Assembly: GCA_030068145.1 (NCBI GenBank)
Contig: JAPJBO010000892.1
Span: 1 to 64,000, forward strand
DNA: 64,000 nt
Direction: 5' to 3'
Source: Diplonema papillatum
Taxonomy: Eukaryota; Euglenozoa; Diplonemea; Diplonemida; Diplonemidae
The position numbers were made by a program, and so were the translations under genes. The notes below the pieces were generated by a model. That model did not search any database. It saw only the letters and a list, made by a program, of their open reading frames with translations, and was not told the origin of the DNA. Shown one piece after another: positions 50,609 through 62,885 of this stretch (the first letter of the stretch is position 1; every line of letters begins with the position of its first letter).

Positions 50609-53600
50609 AAACATTACATTAACATTCCCCCCCTGAACACCCGCTTTGAATCCCACTCTTACACGCAGGCCGTCTTCGAGGCGGAAGATGTCTTTTTCCT
50701 CGACGACTCGAAGCCCATTCAGGTGATTTACGGTACCGACGCGGACAAACAGCCTTCACCTGAGTCCCCGGAGGGCCAGTGACCATCCGTTGATACAGCA
50801 TGGCGAGTATCATCCCGGCCACGCGCCCAGGCGTTGATCCCAGAATGACCGATGCCCTCATGTGCGTATGCATGTGTGTGCTTTAGGTGATTCGACGTTG
50901 CCCGTAAGGACGCCGCACACGACGGTCGCACATCCAAAACGCCCGGCCGGCCGTAAAACCCGTGAATCGCATACCACATACGCATCTGCTCATACAGCAA
51001 ACCTGGTGTGCCCAAAGTCGTTCGTGTGTTTAAATGAGCTTGACCCCCAGAAAAGGAAGGGGCACCTGCAGGCGGGCAAAGCGAGTGGGAGAAGCCTCTC
51101 CTCGGTACGCGAGGCTTTACCTCATCGCGACGTGCCTTTTCCCGCCTCTTATGAGAGGACTTCCGTTGTCTTTCACAGCGCGTCCTGTGTTGAGAAGTCG
51201 GGCAGGTAGGTGAGGGTGGCCTTTGTTTTCGTCAAGGCAAGGACACACGCGTTGGCGTCGTTTTTCAGTGTTGTGGCCGACGCTGCGTTGTCGTCACCCT
51301 CAGAGCCCCTCGAGACGCACGCGACTCAGAGATCCAGGCTGGGGAAAAAGCAACGACCGCCGCATGTGCCGCTCGGCGGAAGAGAGCACGAGGACTCCGA
51401 ACCTGGGTCTGACTCCGAACTTGCCACCGGCTACCAGCAGCAGTTGCAACCGTCACGAGTTGCGCCACGATGGAAGCCCGCCAAGAGTGACCCAATTGGT
51501 GTCACGCAGCGGAAGGCTGGCATGGGTGCGGTACCCATCAGCATGCCGATGACTCTCCACTATCGCACAAGAGTCCAGCCTGCTGGTGCTTAGAAGCCCT
51601 TGTCAATACCACCCAACGACTGCAACACGCATGCACACTGCCGGACGCTAGTGTCTGTCAAGAGCAAACGTGGCACAGCCGTGTCTTAAAGGTGAGATGA
51701 GAGGCATTACCTCACTCTATCAAAGGACAATACCACCATTGCACAAGAGTCCAAAAGGCACGGGGACAGCGTGCAGTGGACTTTTCTCCGGCACGCACCC
51801 GTAGCCCGGCTTCACACCCTCAGAGCACCCCCGCCGTTACGATCTCCGCAACTCGCGAGGTGTCGGCGGCGCGCGCCGGACAATCTCGTTCATTGCCTTG
51901 CGGGCACAATTCAGCCGAAAGCCAGATTTTGTCAGACTTTGGGCACGCCGTTCAAGTGTTTTTGAGCACAAACGGGCCTACTTGGCGCGGCAGCCAAGCT
52001 GTACCCTCTACGTTCATCCCGTGCCCTTCTTTGTGCCACCGTTTTTCCAGCGGAGAAATCCCAGTACTGCTGCCAGATAAGCGGAATTGACGCAGAAAGA
52101 CTCCAACGGCAGGAGTAGCTGTGTCTCTCCTAAGATAGCCCACCGGCTCCTTTTCTAATTGAAGACGGGCATGAACGGACTTGATCGGTCGGCGGAGTAC
52201 AAGACGACCCTGTTGACTCCAGTCTGACTGTCTGCGATGTCACGAGCGGTGTAGATCAGGAAAGAAGGCTGAACCCACGACGCATTCTCTCATGCCGCAG
52301 GTAGAAAATCATATTGTGACAAACAGACTGAGAAGTGCGAACTTTCTTCACCAGTACCGTACCGTTCGCCGGGGGGCAAAGCCCCCCGGACCCCCCTAGA
52401 GAAAACCTTCTCGGTCTCAGAGCGGCAAAAGAAAGTTGGTCGGGAAACCAAGGCAAAAACGAAGCTGATAGCCTGCACAACACGGGGGTAAAAAAAATTG
52501 GGGCAGGGCATTAGTTTCCCATTCCAAATTCCGTCAGCTGACGGAATTTGGAAATCCGGGCGGCTCAAAAAATAAAAAAAAGTGCAAAAAACGACCTTCG
52601 ATGAAAGAAGTCGTGGGGGTCCGGTGGAGGCGTGGGTTAGGCCGCTGTGCCACGAAGCTGAGCCGAGTGAGAGAGTCGAGGCTCAGAAGTAGCCCGGAGT
52701 TCGTGACAGATTCTTTCCGAGTTGACACAAGTGCCTTGTTCCGTGTGATATCCGGTCTGCATCTACTCGTGCCAATGATTTACCAGCACACAGTATCTGA
52801 GTTGTGGATGAATTTGAAATGGGCTGTTGTTCATTCTTCAGGAATGTGCACCCGGGGGAGCGGGCGAGGGTCACACAGGTGGCAAACAGTGCCACCAGTA
52901 CGTTGGTGGGTATGTTTAACGCGACAAACGGACTGAGAAGTACAAACTCTTTCTCCACCTGAATGTAAAGTACCGTTTGCCGGGGGGCGGAGCCCCCCGG
53001 ACCCCCCCCATTTTGGAAGGTTCGGGTGGCCCAAACAAAGGCTTCTCAATTTCAGAGCGGGAAAAGCAAATTGGCTATTGAGACGGAATTTGGAAAACTG
53101 AGGCAAACTGAGGCAAAATGAAGCTAATAGCCTGAATTTTTGGGGGGCACACAAAAAAAACCCCCCCAAAACAGGTTTTGGAATTCCTCACCGAAAGTGA
53201 AGTTAACGGGAGCACTGAACTCACCCAACAAAAAACCGAAAATCGGGTGGGTTTTTGGTTTGATTTACACTACCTCGGATTGGGTTGGCAGGAGTTTGGT
53301 GTCTGTAATCTTGGGTTGGGCAGAGGTTTTGGGTGTCTGTAGTGGGAGTTCTTTCTCCTATTCTGGCTGTGCTACAGAAGAAGGGTGAGACCTTTCATCA
53401 GAACAATCAACAGTAGGCTAGGTGTCTTCCGGAGGAGAACACTGGCAGAAGGTCCTGGCGGTGCCCCCCGGACCCCCCCTGCATTACGACTAACCAGAGA
53501 AAGTGGGCTTCGTGTCTAGTCTGAAGGAGAAAATGGGCTGCATAACGTCCTGGTCGCTAGGGAAAAAAAAAGAAAAAAAAAAAAAATCAAAAGAAAAAAG

Positions 53601-53623
53601 GAAAAGACACAACGAGCGAACGC
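50609..53623. other. Long intergenic region with one possible exon and GC-hairpin repeats
   Basis: After an AG acceptor at about 50668, a plus frame reads AVFEAEDVFFLDDSKPIQVI and continues 20 residues to a stop at about 50783. It looks like a terminal exon of an unknown gene, but nothing joins to it. The frame at 51210-51593 is unconvincing. An A-rich leader (53561-53606) precedes the next gene. Confidence 0.35.
52317..53010 (+). repeat. Pair of dispersed repeats ending in a GC hairpin
   Basis: 52317-52410 and 52921-53010 share GACAAACRGACTGAGAAGT and TACCGTTYGCCGGGGGGC. Each ends in the hairpin CCGGGGGGC ... GCCCCCCGG (52369-52389 and 52980-53000) followed by ACCCCCC. A third partial copy of the hairpin end lies at about 53464-53480. 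Confidence 0.8.
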
Positions 53624-56600
53624 ATGATGGCCAGAAGCATCGCGATCCTCGCAGTGCTGGGGCTGTTGGCTGTGGGCACGGACGCCGGCAAAGGGGTCGA
53701 GAACTGCTCGCGGTGTTTTTATTCGTGCGATCAAGTATTCAACGGCACGCAGCTGTTCATCTTGCCGCAGGCCATGTATGATCTGGGGCTCGGCCTAGAG
53801 TGCGATCGTGTCATCGAGATAAAGCAGAACCACCCCGACCTCCGTATTGAAGTCTTGGACACGGAAGATTTGGTCGGCGGAGATGACTACGAAGGGAGTT
53901 TCCCGCAGATCAGTTCGATGTACAACGACAAGAACCCCCAACTCGCGTTGCTGGGGTTGGATACACCGTGGGTCGCCCCACTGGCGCACCACATGGCGGA
54001 CCTTCCCGACTCCCTTTACACCCACATCAAGCCGAAGTTCAAGCCGTTGACAACCGCCGGAACGCGCGTCAGCATTCCGGTGAAGGCCAACCAGTTCCTC
54101 TGCTTTTACAGAAAGGACCTTTTCGACAAGTACAACATGGTGCTCCCCTTCGACACGTGGGACAACTGGGAGGCGGCGATGCTTGAGTTCCAAGCCAAGA
54201 TGATCGACGACGGAAATGCGGACTACAAGCCGCTTATGTACACGTACCGCGGCCAGAGCTCGCGCATGACAGTCACTCTCGTCTCCTTTCTCTCCGGCTA
54301 TGGAGGCGGCAGCATCGTCGAACCGGACGGCACCGTCAGCATCAACAACGAGAACGCCATCAAGACTATCGAGATGATCAAGAGATGGTGTGTATTCTTT
54401 TTCCGCCAGTTCCTCCAGGGCTACAAACGCACATGCGCACCGCGATTGCGCGTCTGGACCTACTTCACAGTTTAAAACATATCACCTGCCGCGGTAGCAA
54501 TGGTGAGTGAACAAGGCAGAGCTTGATGCCTGGTCCCGATCTGTTGGTCTACGGGTGGCCGGATGGCACTGCAACTAAACCACGTAGGCACTCGACGATC
54601 CTTCACCCGAATGCATTGGTCGCGACTTCGCACTCACATACACAACAAGTCCTCAACAACGGGGAAGCTGCGGTGGTCTTCACGTACACGTCGTACTCCA
54701 ACAAGTTCAGAAGCCAGGCAGAGAAGAACGGCTGGGTGATCAAGGCCGCACCCATCCCAGGGCCTACAGGGGCGGGTTGCTCGGGCCATACGGAGGTTGC
54801 CATGGCAAAGTACGCCACGGATGTCCACGATGTGGGGTTGAACTTCTTGAAGGACACAGTCGACGCTCTCCCGGCGTGGACTATGAAAAAGAACGACTAC
54901 GAGCCGATCGATGTGCGGGTTTTCGATGACCCGGCGCTGTGGGAGCAGTACTGCGGGCTCAACAAGCTGATTTGCGAAAGCATGGAGGAGTACCCAGGGT
55001 TCTGGAGCAGGATCGTCCACCGTCCGTCCGCGGGTTGCGGGCCGTTGTTCGACCTGTGCATCGGTAACATTTGGTCGTCGATGATTAAGGCGCTCGACGG
55101 GACGGCAACCGTGGCCGAAGCCGTGAAGGACATGGAGCAGAACCTGAACTTGCTCCTCGGCGAATGGGAGAGCAGCGACGTGTATCCCGCGCGGGAAGCG
55201 TGGGGCGCCCGGAGGATCGTGGTCGTGCTGGTCTGCATTGCCTGCGGCGGCGCCTTGGTCGCGCTCTTCTCGTACGTGCTCGTGAAGCTGCGCATGCTGC
55301 GGAAGCCGAAGACGTACACGGTGCCGGTGACGGGGTTCCTCGGGCTCGCGGTGCTCGCGTTTTTTTTCGTCGTGCAGATCGTGATGATCCTGCACTGGAA
55401 CGACTCCTATCGCGGCGTCTCGAACGACTTCTCGCGCACAGTCCGCCAGCAGCGCCTCAAGCTGCTGTCCGCCACGGTGGCGCACAACGCCGAGCTCAAA
55501 CTGCCGACCGCCCCCGCGTTGAACATCATGAAGGCCACGCTCGAAGCGGATGTCGCGATCAGCCATTTCGCGTCGGGAACCGACCCGCGATCCCTCCTCC
55601 TTCTCATCGACCGGATCGAAGGCAGGATCGCCCTGACGTCGGACAGGTCCAAGCAGGTGGACAACGTGTTCCTCGACCAGCAAGCGAACATCAGCGATTG
55701 GACGATGTCGGCCCTCAACATTCTCGGGCCTTCCTGGACCACCAGGAGCGTCCCCGAGGAGGATTACGTGGTGGAGCTGGCAGGCAATGCCGTGTCTGTC
55801 AACATGGCCGCCGTTTCGGTTGTGCAAGATGAGAGCGACGTCAACCGGAAAGTCGGGTACCTGGTCATCCTGATGACGCCGCGGGAAGTTACCATGCAAG
55901 CCGCCGATGAAACATTGGACGAAGCCATTGACTTGTCGGTGGTCCTGTCGGTTGCAGGGATCACCATGTTGCTCTGCCTCTCGACCGTTCTGGTTCTTCC
56001 TCTGATCCACCTAGCGTCGGACATGGAAGAAGTGCGTGCGATGCAGCTCGACTCGCTGGACTTGACCAAAAACAGCCGGCTGACCGAAGTTGCGTCGCTC
56101 CTCCTCGGGTTCCAGTCCATGTGCGTGATGATGAACGAGTACAAAGCCTTCATGCCCAAGACAATCTTCAACATCGAGGACGACACGGACTGCGAAGACG
56201 GCCACACGCACGTCGACGTAACAGACGACGAAAAGGGTTCCCGGGTGACCAAAACGTCGAAGACGTCGAGATCCAGCACAAACGCGAACTCCCGCGCACG
56301 GTCGAAGGCCAACGTACTGATTGGGCTCGGGTCCATGCAGGCGGCCCGTGGCGTCGTCGCCATCGTAAAGTTGGCGACGTTGGTGGCTGCGAGTGCCGAA
56401 CAGGCCGTCGAGTTGTTCCAGAAGACGCTGGCTGTGGTGGAGCAGGCGGCCGCCGCCACGATCGGGGTGCTCCACGCGTTCAACACCGGAAACATCGGCG
56501 AGCTGCTGCTGTCGTGGGGGCTTGCGGGGCAGGCGAACAGCAGCGGGGTCAGCATCGAGCGCTCGTGCAACGCGTTTTTGAAGATGATGGACGCTGCGAC

Positions 56601-57216
56601 GAACTCCCTCACGGCGAACATGGCCATCGGCGCCGCGTACGGGAAGCTGCGAGTCGGAAACGTCGGAAACCAAAGCACGAGAGGCTTCGCCCTCATTGGC
56701 AACCCGATGCACGCTGCCACGGCAGCGGTCGAGACCGCCGACATCCTGTCGAAGGCGTGGAACCGCCACGTGGTGGTCACCGAAGACGACTTGGCGGTCG
56801 CCGCGTCTACTTCGTTCACGTTCCAGTCCGTCGACGTTGCCAGACTGGGCGAGCGCTTGCGCCTCCTTTCCGAGCTGACCGGCATCGTTGCGGTGGCGAA
56901 CAAGGAATGGATGTACCAGCTGGCGGACATCCAGGACTCGAAGGGGAAGGAGCGGCTGCTAACGGCCTTCTTCCAAGACTGCCTGGCCGCCGGCAATTTC
57001 GCCCCCGAGGCCCTAGCCGCCCTGTCCGTCTGCGAGCAGCCCGAAGACAAGGTCGTCATCGAAATGATCGAAACGTTGGACGCCAGCCAGGGCCAGTGCC
57101 TGATCAGCCTCATCTCCGGCCGCTCCCTCCTTCAAGACTCTCGTTTCTTCGCCGAACGACTCCGCCTGTCCGAGACCCGACTCGTGAAGGCCCCCGTCGA
57201 CGAGACGACGAAGTGA
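53624..57216 (+). CDS. Receptor-like membrane protein: solute-binding ectodomain fused to a degenerate class III cyclase domain
   Basis: Exons 53624-54387 and 54588-57216 join through a 200 bp GT-AG intron (GTGTGT ... CACGTAG), restoring a Trp codon and giving about 1130 residues. Residues 1-22 are a signal peptide. Residues 25-440 form a bacterial-type family 1 solute-binding domain (QISSMYNDKNPQLALLGLD, DTWDNWEAAMLEFQ, GEAAVVFTY). Transmembrane helices lie near 464-488, 503-525 and 704-726, with a sensor-like region of about 180 residues between the second and third. Residues 835-1000 align with class III nucleotidyl cyclases, best at GNVGNQSTRGFALIGNPMHA. The two metal-binding aspartates are absent: the equivalents of FADI and GDAV read VKLATL and GELLLSW. 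Active relatives make cAMP or cGMP on ligand binding; this protein probably cannot, and may act as a regulatory partner. An A-rich leader precedes the start. Confidence 0.82.
54388..54587 (+). other. Intron of the receptor-like gene
   Basis: The donor G|GTGTGT follows AGATG and the acceptor is CACGTAG|G. Removal keeps the frame and joins KRW to the HSTILHPNALV stretch, which continues the solute-binding domain as expected for the family. Confidence 0.8.
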
Positions 57217-57858
57217 CCCAAGTGAGTCAACGAAAAAAAAAAAAAAAATAGTCGCTAACCCAAACAACTTCCGCCGGTAGAGGAAACCTGCCTAAAGAAA
57301 CCAACTGCCTTCGGGTGGGCTAGTCTGACACTTGCTGTCGTGACAGTGTCGTCGGGGGAAAAAAAAAAAAAAGCGACAAACGCCGCGAAATATGCCACAT
57401 CCTCAAAAGATCATCCCTCCCCAGTAGTGATGCCAGCATACGCCTTATCTCGGGATCGCCAACGTATATTTATATATCAGTGGGGGGAGGGGGGGAAGGG
57501 AGGGGGGGAAAGAGGAAAAAGGGGATCCTTAATCGGGGGGAGGACGGGGGTGAAGTAAGCGGGCCACGAGCTTTACTGACTTCTGCATCGCGCGCCAAAA
57601 AACAGGTGCCGCTTGTCTACTCTTCCTTCCCCCGTATCAGAACTCCCATTTGTTTGCCACTTTTCTGTTCCTTAGGAGTCCTTTTTTGCCGAAGGGAACA
57701 TTTTGGCTCGGCTCGTGGGTCAGTTGTGCGAACCCGGCCAAACACAAGTACTCATCCCGCGCCCCCCTGGTTTGTTCTCTACGCTGACAGGTTAACTGTT
57801 CACATGGTTCCACGATGGAGTAGATTGCTTTTGCTCTGCCCGGCCGAAGGTAGGTACA
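57217..57858. other. Downstream region with A-tracts and purine tract
   Basis: Runs of A lie at 57231-57248 and 57359-57373. A G/A tract lies at 57481-57550. I see no gene. Confidence 0.5.
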
Positions 57859-58017
57859 GGGGGGGGTCGAATAATAACACCTGCGTTATTATTCGATTTG
57901 TCGAATACTAAAAAAAGTTTTGGGTAGCCGAACAGGTTGCAGGATCAAATAGTGGTAGTGTTTTTAGACAACCAGACGTGTGTCAAATAACTGTTTGTTA
58001 GTATTCGACCCCCCCCC
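57859..58017. mobile_element. 159 bp MITE-like foldback element
   Basis: GGGGGGGTCGAATAATAAC at the left and its near-perfect complement GTTAGTATTCGACCCCCCC at the right bound the unit. The left arm also contains an internal palindrome (CGAATAATAAC ... GTTATTATTCG, 57868-57895). I could not find a convincing target duplication. Confidence 0.65.
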
Positions 58018-58234
58018 GTTGGGTGGTACTGTGGTTGAGGACTTGGTTCGGGAAAAGGCCCGGAAGAAAGCGACACCTCCATTCACCGCGAGTCACTGCA
58101 GATTTTGGTAGCACGGACAGAGGCTCCGGTGTTTGCAAACTTTCGCTCCATAAAGTCGGTAAAATAAGTAACGCCCATCTAGCGACCGAACCATGGAAAT
58201 ACGGGACGTACTTGACAGTTTCTTTCAACACCTC

Positions 58235-58685
58235 GCGTTATAGGAAGTACTCGAGGTGGCAGTTGATTTGCGCGCTATCCACAGTCGTAAATTTGTTGCA
58301 TTAGTGTGTGGGCCTTTGAAGCGTGGATGATGCCTCTCGCGCTGCTCCCCTTGAGGTTCCTGGCTCATGCCAAAGCGCCGCCGCCCGGGTTAAGGGGTTG
58401 CGGCATCAGGCGTGGGCCAGGGCCAGGGAGACTGTTCGGAGGGGTCACCACCCACCGTTCGCGGGCTTCGTTACTTCACTGCCCCCGGCTCTCCCCGGCC
58501 TTCGTCATCCCGGGGGAGGGTTCCACGGCCATCCCCCCCCGCGTGGGGAATGGACTGGTGCTGTGCCGCGGGTCCTTCCGTGCGTCCTCGCGACGTCGCC
58601 GCTGTCGATGGCGTTATAGGAAGTACTCGAGGTGGCAGTTGATTTGCCGCGCTATCCACAGTCGTAAATTTGTTGCATTAGTGTG
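58235..58685 (+). repeat. 74 bp direct repeats flanking a GC-rich 302 bp segment
   Basis: 58235-58308 and 58611-58685 are identical except for one inserted C (core GGAAGTACTCGAGGTGGCAG). The end of each copy (GTAAATTTGTTGCATTAG) also occurs at 49906-49925, inside the composite satellite repeat. The 302 bp between the copies is strongly GC-rich with no recognisable gene. Confidence 0.88.
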
Positions 58686-61600
58686 ATTGTCAGGCCTTCG
58701 ACTACCCTGAGCAACGCACACAGTCAAATCTGGCTAGCATAATCTTTCACAACACAAGCTCTTTGCACGCGGGGTGAAGACGTCAGGTTCCCGATGTCTG
58801 AGAGCGACCCTGGAATTCTGGGACACTCCGAAGTATAAGACATCCAGTTCAAAAAGTACAAAAATACAGGCCTCGCATCCTGCGGGGGTAAGCAACAAGA
58901 AAATGAAAGGAAGGGTCCACGAAGCAAAGTTGATGGACAGTCGAACGGCTACATCGTCAACAAGACAAAGTAGCTCACCAGCCAACAACTGCACCGCAAC
59001 AAAAACTGCAAAAAAAAAAAAGAGAATCGTGACTTAGGGGACTAGTCCCCAGTTTGCATTCATCAAACTTCTGGCACCTGTCCCCAAAGAATTGCAAAAA
59101 TGTTCCACAAGGGAACAACACCGACATTCTAGATAGATAACACCCAGTCGGAGACGGAAAAACTTCAAAAATGCTCAGCAAACCAATCAAATGAGACCGC
59201 CAGAAGCTTAGCGAGCACTGACTTCGTTCGACACAAAAAGTTCTTACAATATGTACGACATCAAGCTGAACGTCCTTCCCTAGGGGACATGTAGCTTTCA
59301 AGCAGAATTTTGTAACACAGAAGCTCACGCGCAGGGAATAACCTACTCTTGTGTTTGAGGTTTTAAGACGCTGGACAATCTACCAAACATGAAATGTTGG
59401 AGGAATGGGAAGCTCGTCGCCGCAAACTGTGGCGTTTTCGCGTTTTCACTTGTGTCCTGAATCCAGCTTTACGTAAAAACGATCAGGCACTGCGTTTAAC
59501 GAAACCAACTCTGGGATAAGCCGGCAGCCGCTGCTTAACAGTGTATGCTAATCCATGTGGGTTCAGCTGTACTTAAAATAACTCAATGCTTAAGGCTTAT
59601 CACGTGGACGGCCCTGAGATTACCCCCTCAGGTGACACCACTTTATCTTTAGCCATACTTCAACTCTCTTTTCCCATCACCACCACCATTAGTTTTGTGT
59701 CAGCCGCGGTTGTGCGAGTGACGAGCTCTTATTTCTCGGCAGCGAGCACAGAGACTATCTCTGCGCAATGTGTCCCCTGCTCAACGCTTTCAGAAGGGTT
59801 TTGTTCGGTTCCGGGTCCGAGGGTTGCGCCTGCCGCGAAGATTGGTCTCTGGGGAATATCAATGAAGAACGAGCAGCAGGAAGAGGAACTACGGTAGGGC
59901 ACAAGGACTCTTCCGAACCGCTGTACTCCACTCCTCTCCACATGCCCACACTATGGTGGTGCTATCTTCATGGGGACCCCAGAGGACGTCTCGACAGCTT
60001 TCCATATATTCCGAGTCTAGAGGCTTGGTAAGTTTGAAAGTCCCAATCGAGCGAGCTACCCCGCTTTTTTGGGAACGCCAGAAGGTACCCCCATCCAGCA
60101 CAGTTGTCTACCGACGTGGCGACATCCGCCCACCTTAGTAGTACGGGGCAGTACTGGGGCGACCGGATACTCCCGGAGAGATGGTCCCTGCACTCTAACT
60201 CGTCTCTCTTTCTCTCTCTATCGTTTTCTTGGGGTATCTCAGTACCGTATCTGTGCTTTTTTGAGAATGGTGCGAAGAAGCTTTGGGTTTTGGCACCGTG
60301 TGCTGTGGTTGACCTACGGGTCTCGGGTTCGGATCCCACCAGGCAGGGGCTTCGTAGCGCGCAGCGGGGTGTTTGGTGTTGCGTTGGAAAACGGAGCATC
60401 CGGCGCGGGGATCGTGTAAACGACCGGACTGCACAAAAAAGGTTCGGATCGCACAAACTGAACGTTCCACGGACGGACTGGTGTTTGTCGGACTGGGCAT
60501 CGGGCGCGGGAATCGTGCAAACACCGGACTGAGCAACACGGTTCCTCTAGACTCGCAAAGGGTGCGTCCTGGTACTCTCAACGGTCAACCGGAGACGCTA
60601 AAACACCGGACCTTCAAACCTACACGCTACGTAGGACCAGATCTTCAATAACATAACACCGAACGAAAAATAACGCTAAAAAACTTGGGGGGGGACCCCT
60701 CAGAAAAACCCTAAAGAAAGTAAAAAGTTCTTTTCACAAAACAAGGGGGGAAAAAAACTACCAAACCAGTCAGGGGAAAGATCACGTTCCACCAGCCGCC
60801 GGGGCCGCTGCAATCCGGCACCCGCGAGATAGCAATCCGCTTGGGCAGGGTACCAGGCGCGATCTGCAGACTATAGTCCAGCGCAAGGCTTGAGTGGAGC
60901 AGCAATTTTACAAAGAAAGGTTGTTGTCCGGGATACCGTTTTTTTAGTACCAACAATCTTGCGGGTGCCCTTCAAGCATGTATTGTGCAGGCTGAAAATA
61001 CGTAGGCAGCGTGTTTTGGTGTTGATCAGAATTCCTTACCTGAATATACACAGGGTAAATACAAGTGGGAAAACGATCAACCGGCACGCACAAACAAACC
61101 GAAGCGCCTGTCTTTTTTGCGGGCCTTGCGCGCTAAGCAGCTTTCACACCATCTCTCCAGGTGACAGCAGGACACCTCGTTCAGGTGACCTCCCAGATGC
61201 GAGCTGATTGCCGGCTGGATGCGGGCAACTGCACCTTCGTGCCACCGACACCCTCTGGGTACTTCCAGGTAACGCGCAATCGGCGTTTGGAACAAAGCGA
61301 TCAACATCTAAAGCCCGCGCCCACGCGGCGTTTACTGTGGCTGGTCTTCGAAAGGGCTGCCTTGATGCTACCCAGCGAGTCGATGCCGGTTCACGCTGAG
61401 CAGCATCCTCTAGCCGGTCCATCCTGGTAGACTGTGATACATCGCCGTATCACCGTGAATGTTTCGAAGTTGGTCCAGAGTGTCCGCGGCGATCGTCTGC
61501 ATTGGCCACTCGGGTGACCACCTTCGTACGTACCGAGTCGTGTTTCCGGCGCTTGCTCTCACACTCGCATTTTGCTGGTGTGCATACTCGCTTCGATTTC

Positions 61601-62234
61601 ACGTGATCGGGACACTGACTCGGCGAGAAAGCATGGCAAGACGCCGAAGCTCGCCAAGAAGGCAAGAGGGCCGCGCCCCCGATCAGCAGAGCTGCCGGCG
61701 GGAAACATTCCGAGAACGGAGTGGATATCACCAGCCTGACCTCATCTTCGTCCATCGCATCGAGATCGTCTTCGGACGCCTGGCCTTTGACAATGCACGC
61801 CCACCCCTTGTGTGCCTGCATTTCAAGTTCACTGTTTCATGTGATCGGGCATCGCGAGATAGTCAGCGGCAGGCATTGCGGTCAATTTCCAAGGAAAAGG
61901 GGAAGTGAACAGTTTTTTCCTTGCAGAATCCGCCGGACCCCCACCGATAAAAAGGCTAGCCGTAGTTAAAGTGTATAAGCATACCTACTACTCATACTAC
62001 CCGCCTCACAGCCTCAATGGTCAACCGGAGACCCTAAAACACCGAACCTCTAAACCACAATAAACGCTAAAAAGAGGGGACATTTTTCCAGAGGAGATCT
62101 TTGCAGCGGGCCCAGCAAACACCCGCCACGGACTCATTTTCGCCGAACCTGCCATGCTCTCAAAACGTGGTCAGTACCAATCTCGGTTTAAAGCCCGCAG
62201 AGACAAGTATGAGCCGCTCCGTTTTACAACCTGT
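58686..62234. other. Long intergenic region, no supported gene
   Basis: 60395-60432 and 60499-60533 are diverged copies of CCGGCGCGGGGATCGTG-type sequence. 60578-60700 and 62007-62085 share GGTCAACCGGAGAC and AATAACGCTAAAAA blocks. A B-box-like GGGTTCGGATCCCACC at 60338-60353 has no matching tRNA fold that I can draw. Confidence 0.45.
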
Positions 62235-62238
62235 TTAA

Positions 62239-62476
62239 CATGCAGGGTCGAAACCTTGTGTCTTTTTGGTAAGCAGGGGTTTGGACCCAAAAAAAATGGC
62301 CACCATATATTTTTTCCGGAAAGAAATTGGGGGGGTTTCAAAAAAAAAAAAAAATCTGGAACCAAAACTGCAGTGCTTTTTGAGCAAGTTTCTTTTTTGC
62401 CCAAATTTTTTTCTTGGTGGCCATCGGCCCCGCGGCAGCGTTTGCCAAAAAAGACACATGGTTTTGACCCTGCATG
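62239..62476. mobile_element. TTAA-flanked foldback MITE (piggyBac-type)
   Basis: TTAA at 62235-62238 and 62477-62480 flanks a 238 bp element with TIRs CATGCAGGGTC ... GACCCTGCATG. Imperfect complementarity (AAACC, TGTGTCTTTTT) continues for about 36 bp and then further inward (TGGCCACCA and TGGTGGCCA). TTAA target sites point to mobilisation by a piggyBac-type transposase. The TIR sequence differs from the complete piggyBac at 34015, so a different source element is implied. Confidence 0.78.
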
Positions 62477-62638
62477 TTAACGGTTCTCCTCTTTTTCTGC
62501 CTTCCTTTTCACGCAAGACGAACAGTCTAGATTAGCCAGATTCACAAAGCTTCTGAGAACAACGGAACCGTCTAGAAAAGTTTCGAAACAAAGCCACGCG
62601 TCTTTCTCCCTCTTTTTTCCACGCTTACAAGTAATAAG

Positions 62639-62835
62639 CATTTATTCGGCAAGATAATTTCCGTTTATTTTGTCGAGGTGTCGGTTTTAGTCCCGAGGGA
62701 GGCCCGAGGGGGGGTTTGCAACCCCGAGCCACGAGCGGAGCGAGTGGCGAGGGGTTGCAAACCCCCCCGAGGGCCTCCCGAGGGACTAAAACCGACACCG
62801 AGGCAAAATTGGCGGAAATTATTGCCGAATAAATG
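62639..62835. mobile_element. 197 bp near-perfect foldback element
   Basis: Two arms of about 86 bp run from CATTTATTCGGCAA to GGGTTTGCAACCCC and back, with few mismatches, around a loop that is itself palindromic (GAGCCACGAGCGGAGC ... GTGGC). In RNA it would form one very long hairpin. Confidence 0.82.
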
Positions 62836-62885
62836 ATTTTATTGGGAAAAATAAATTCCCGAGGATGGAAAGAAAACCATACTGC

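Noticed and set aside
54634..57113. 458- and 449-codon minus-strand frames over the receptor gene
   Set aside because: They are shadows of the well-supported sense frame with signal peptide, domains and membrane helices.
59586..59897. 103-codon frame with a Cys-containing middle
   Set aside because: No domain, no signal peptide and no splice context. It is indistinguishable from chance.
60290..60360. Possible tRNA gene at a B-box-like GGGTTCGGATCCCACC
   Set aside because: No acceptor stem or anticodon arm of proper length can be drawn around it.
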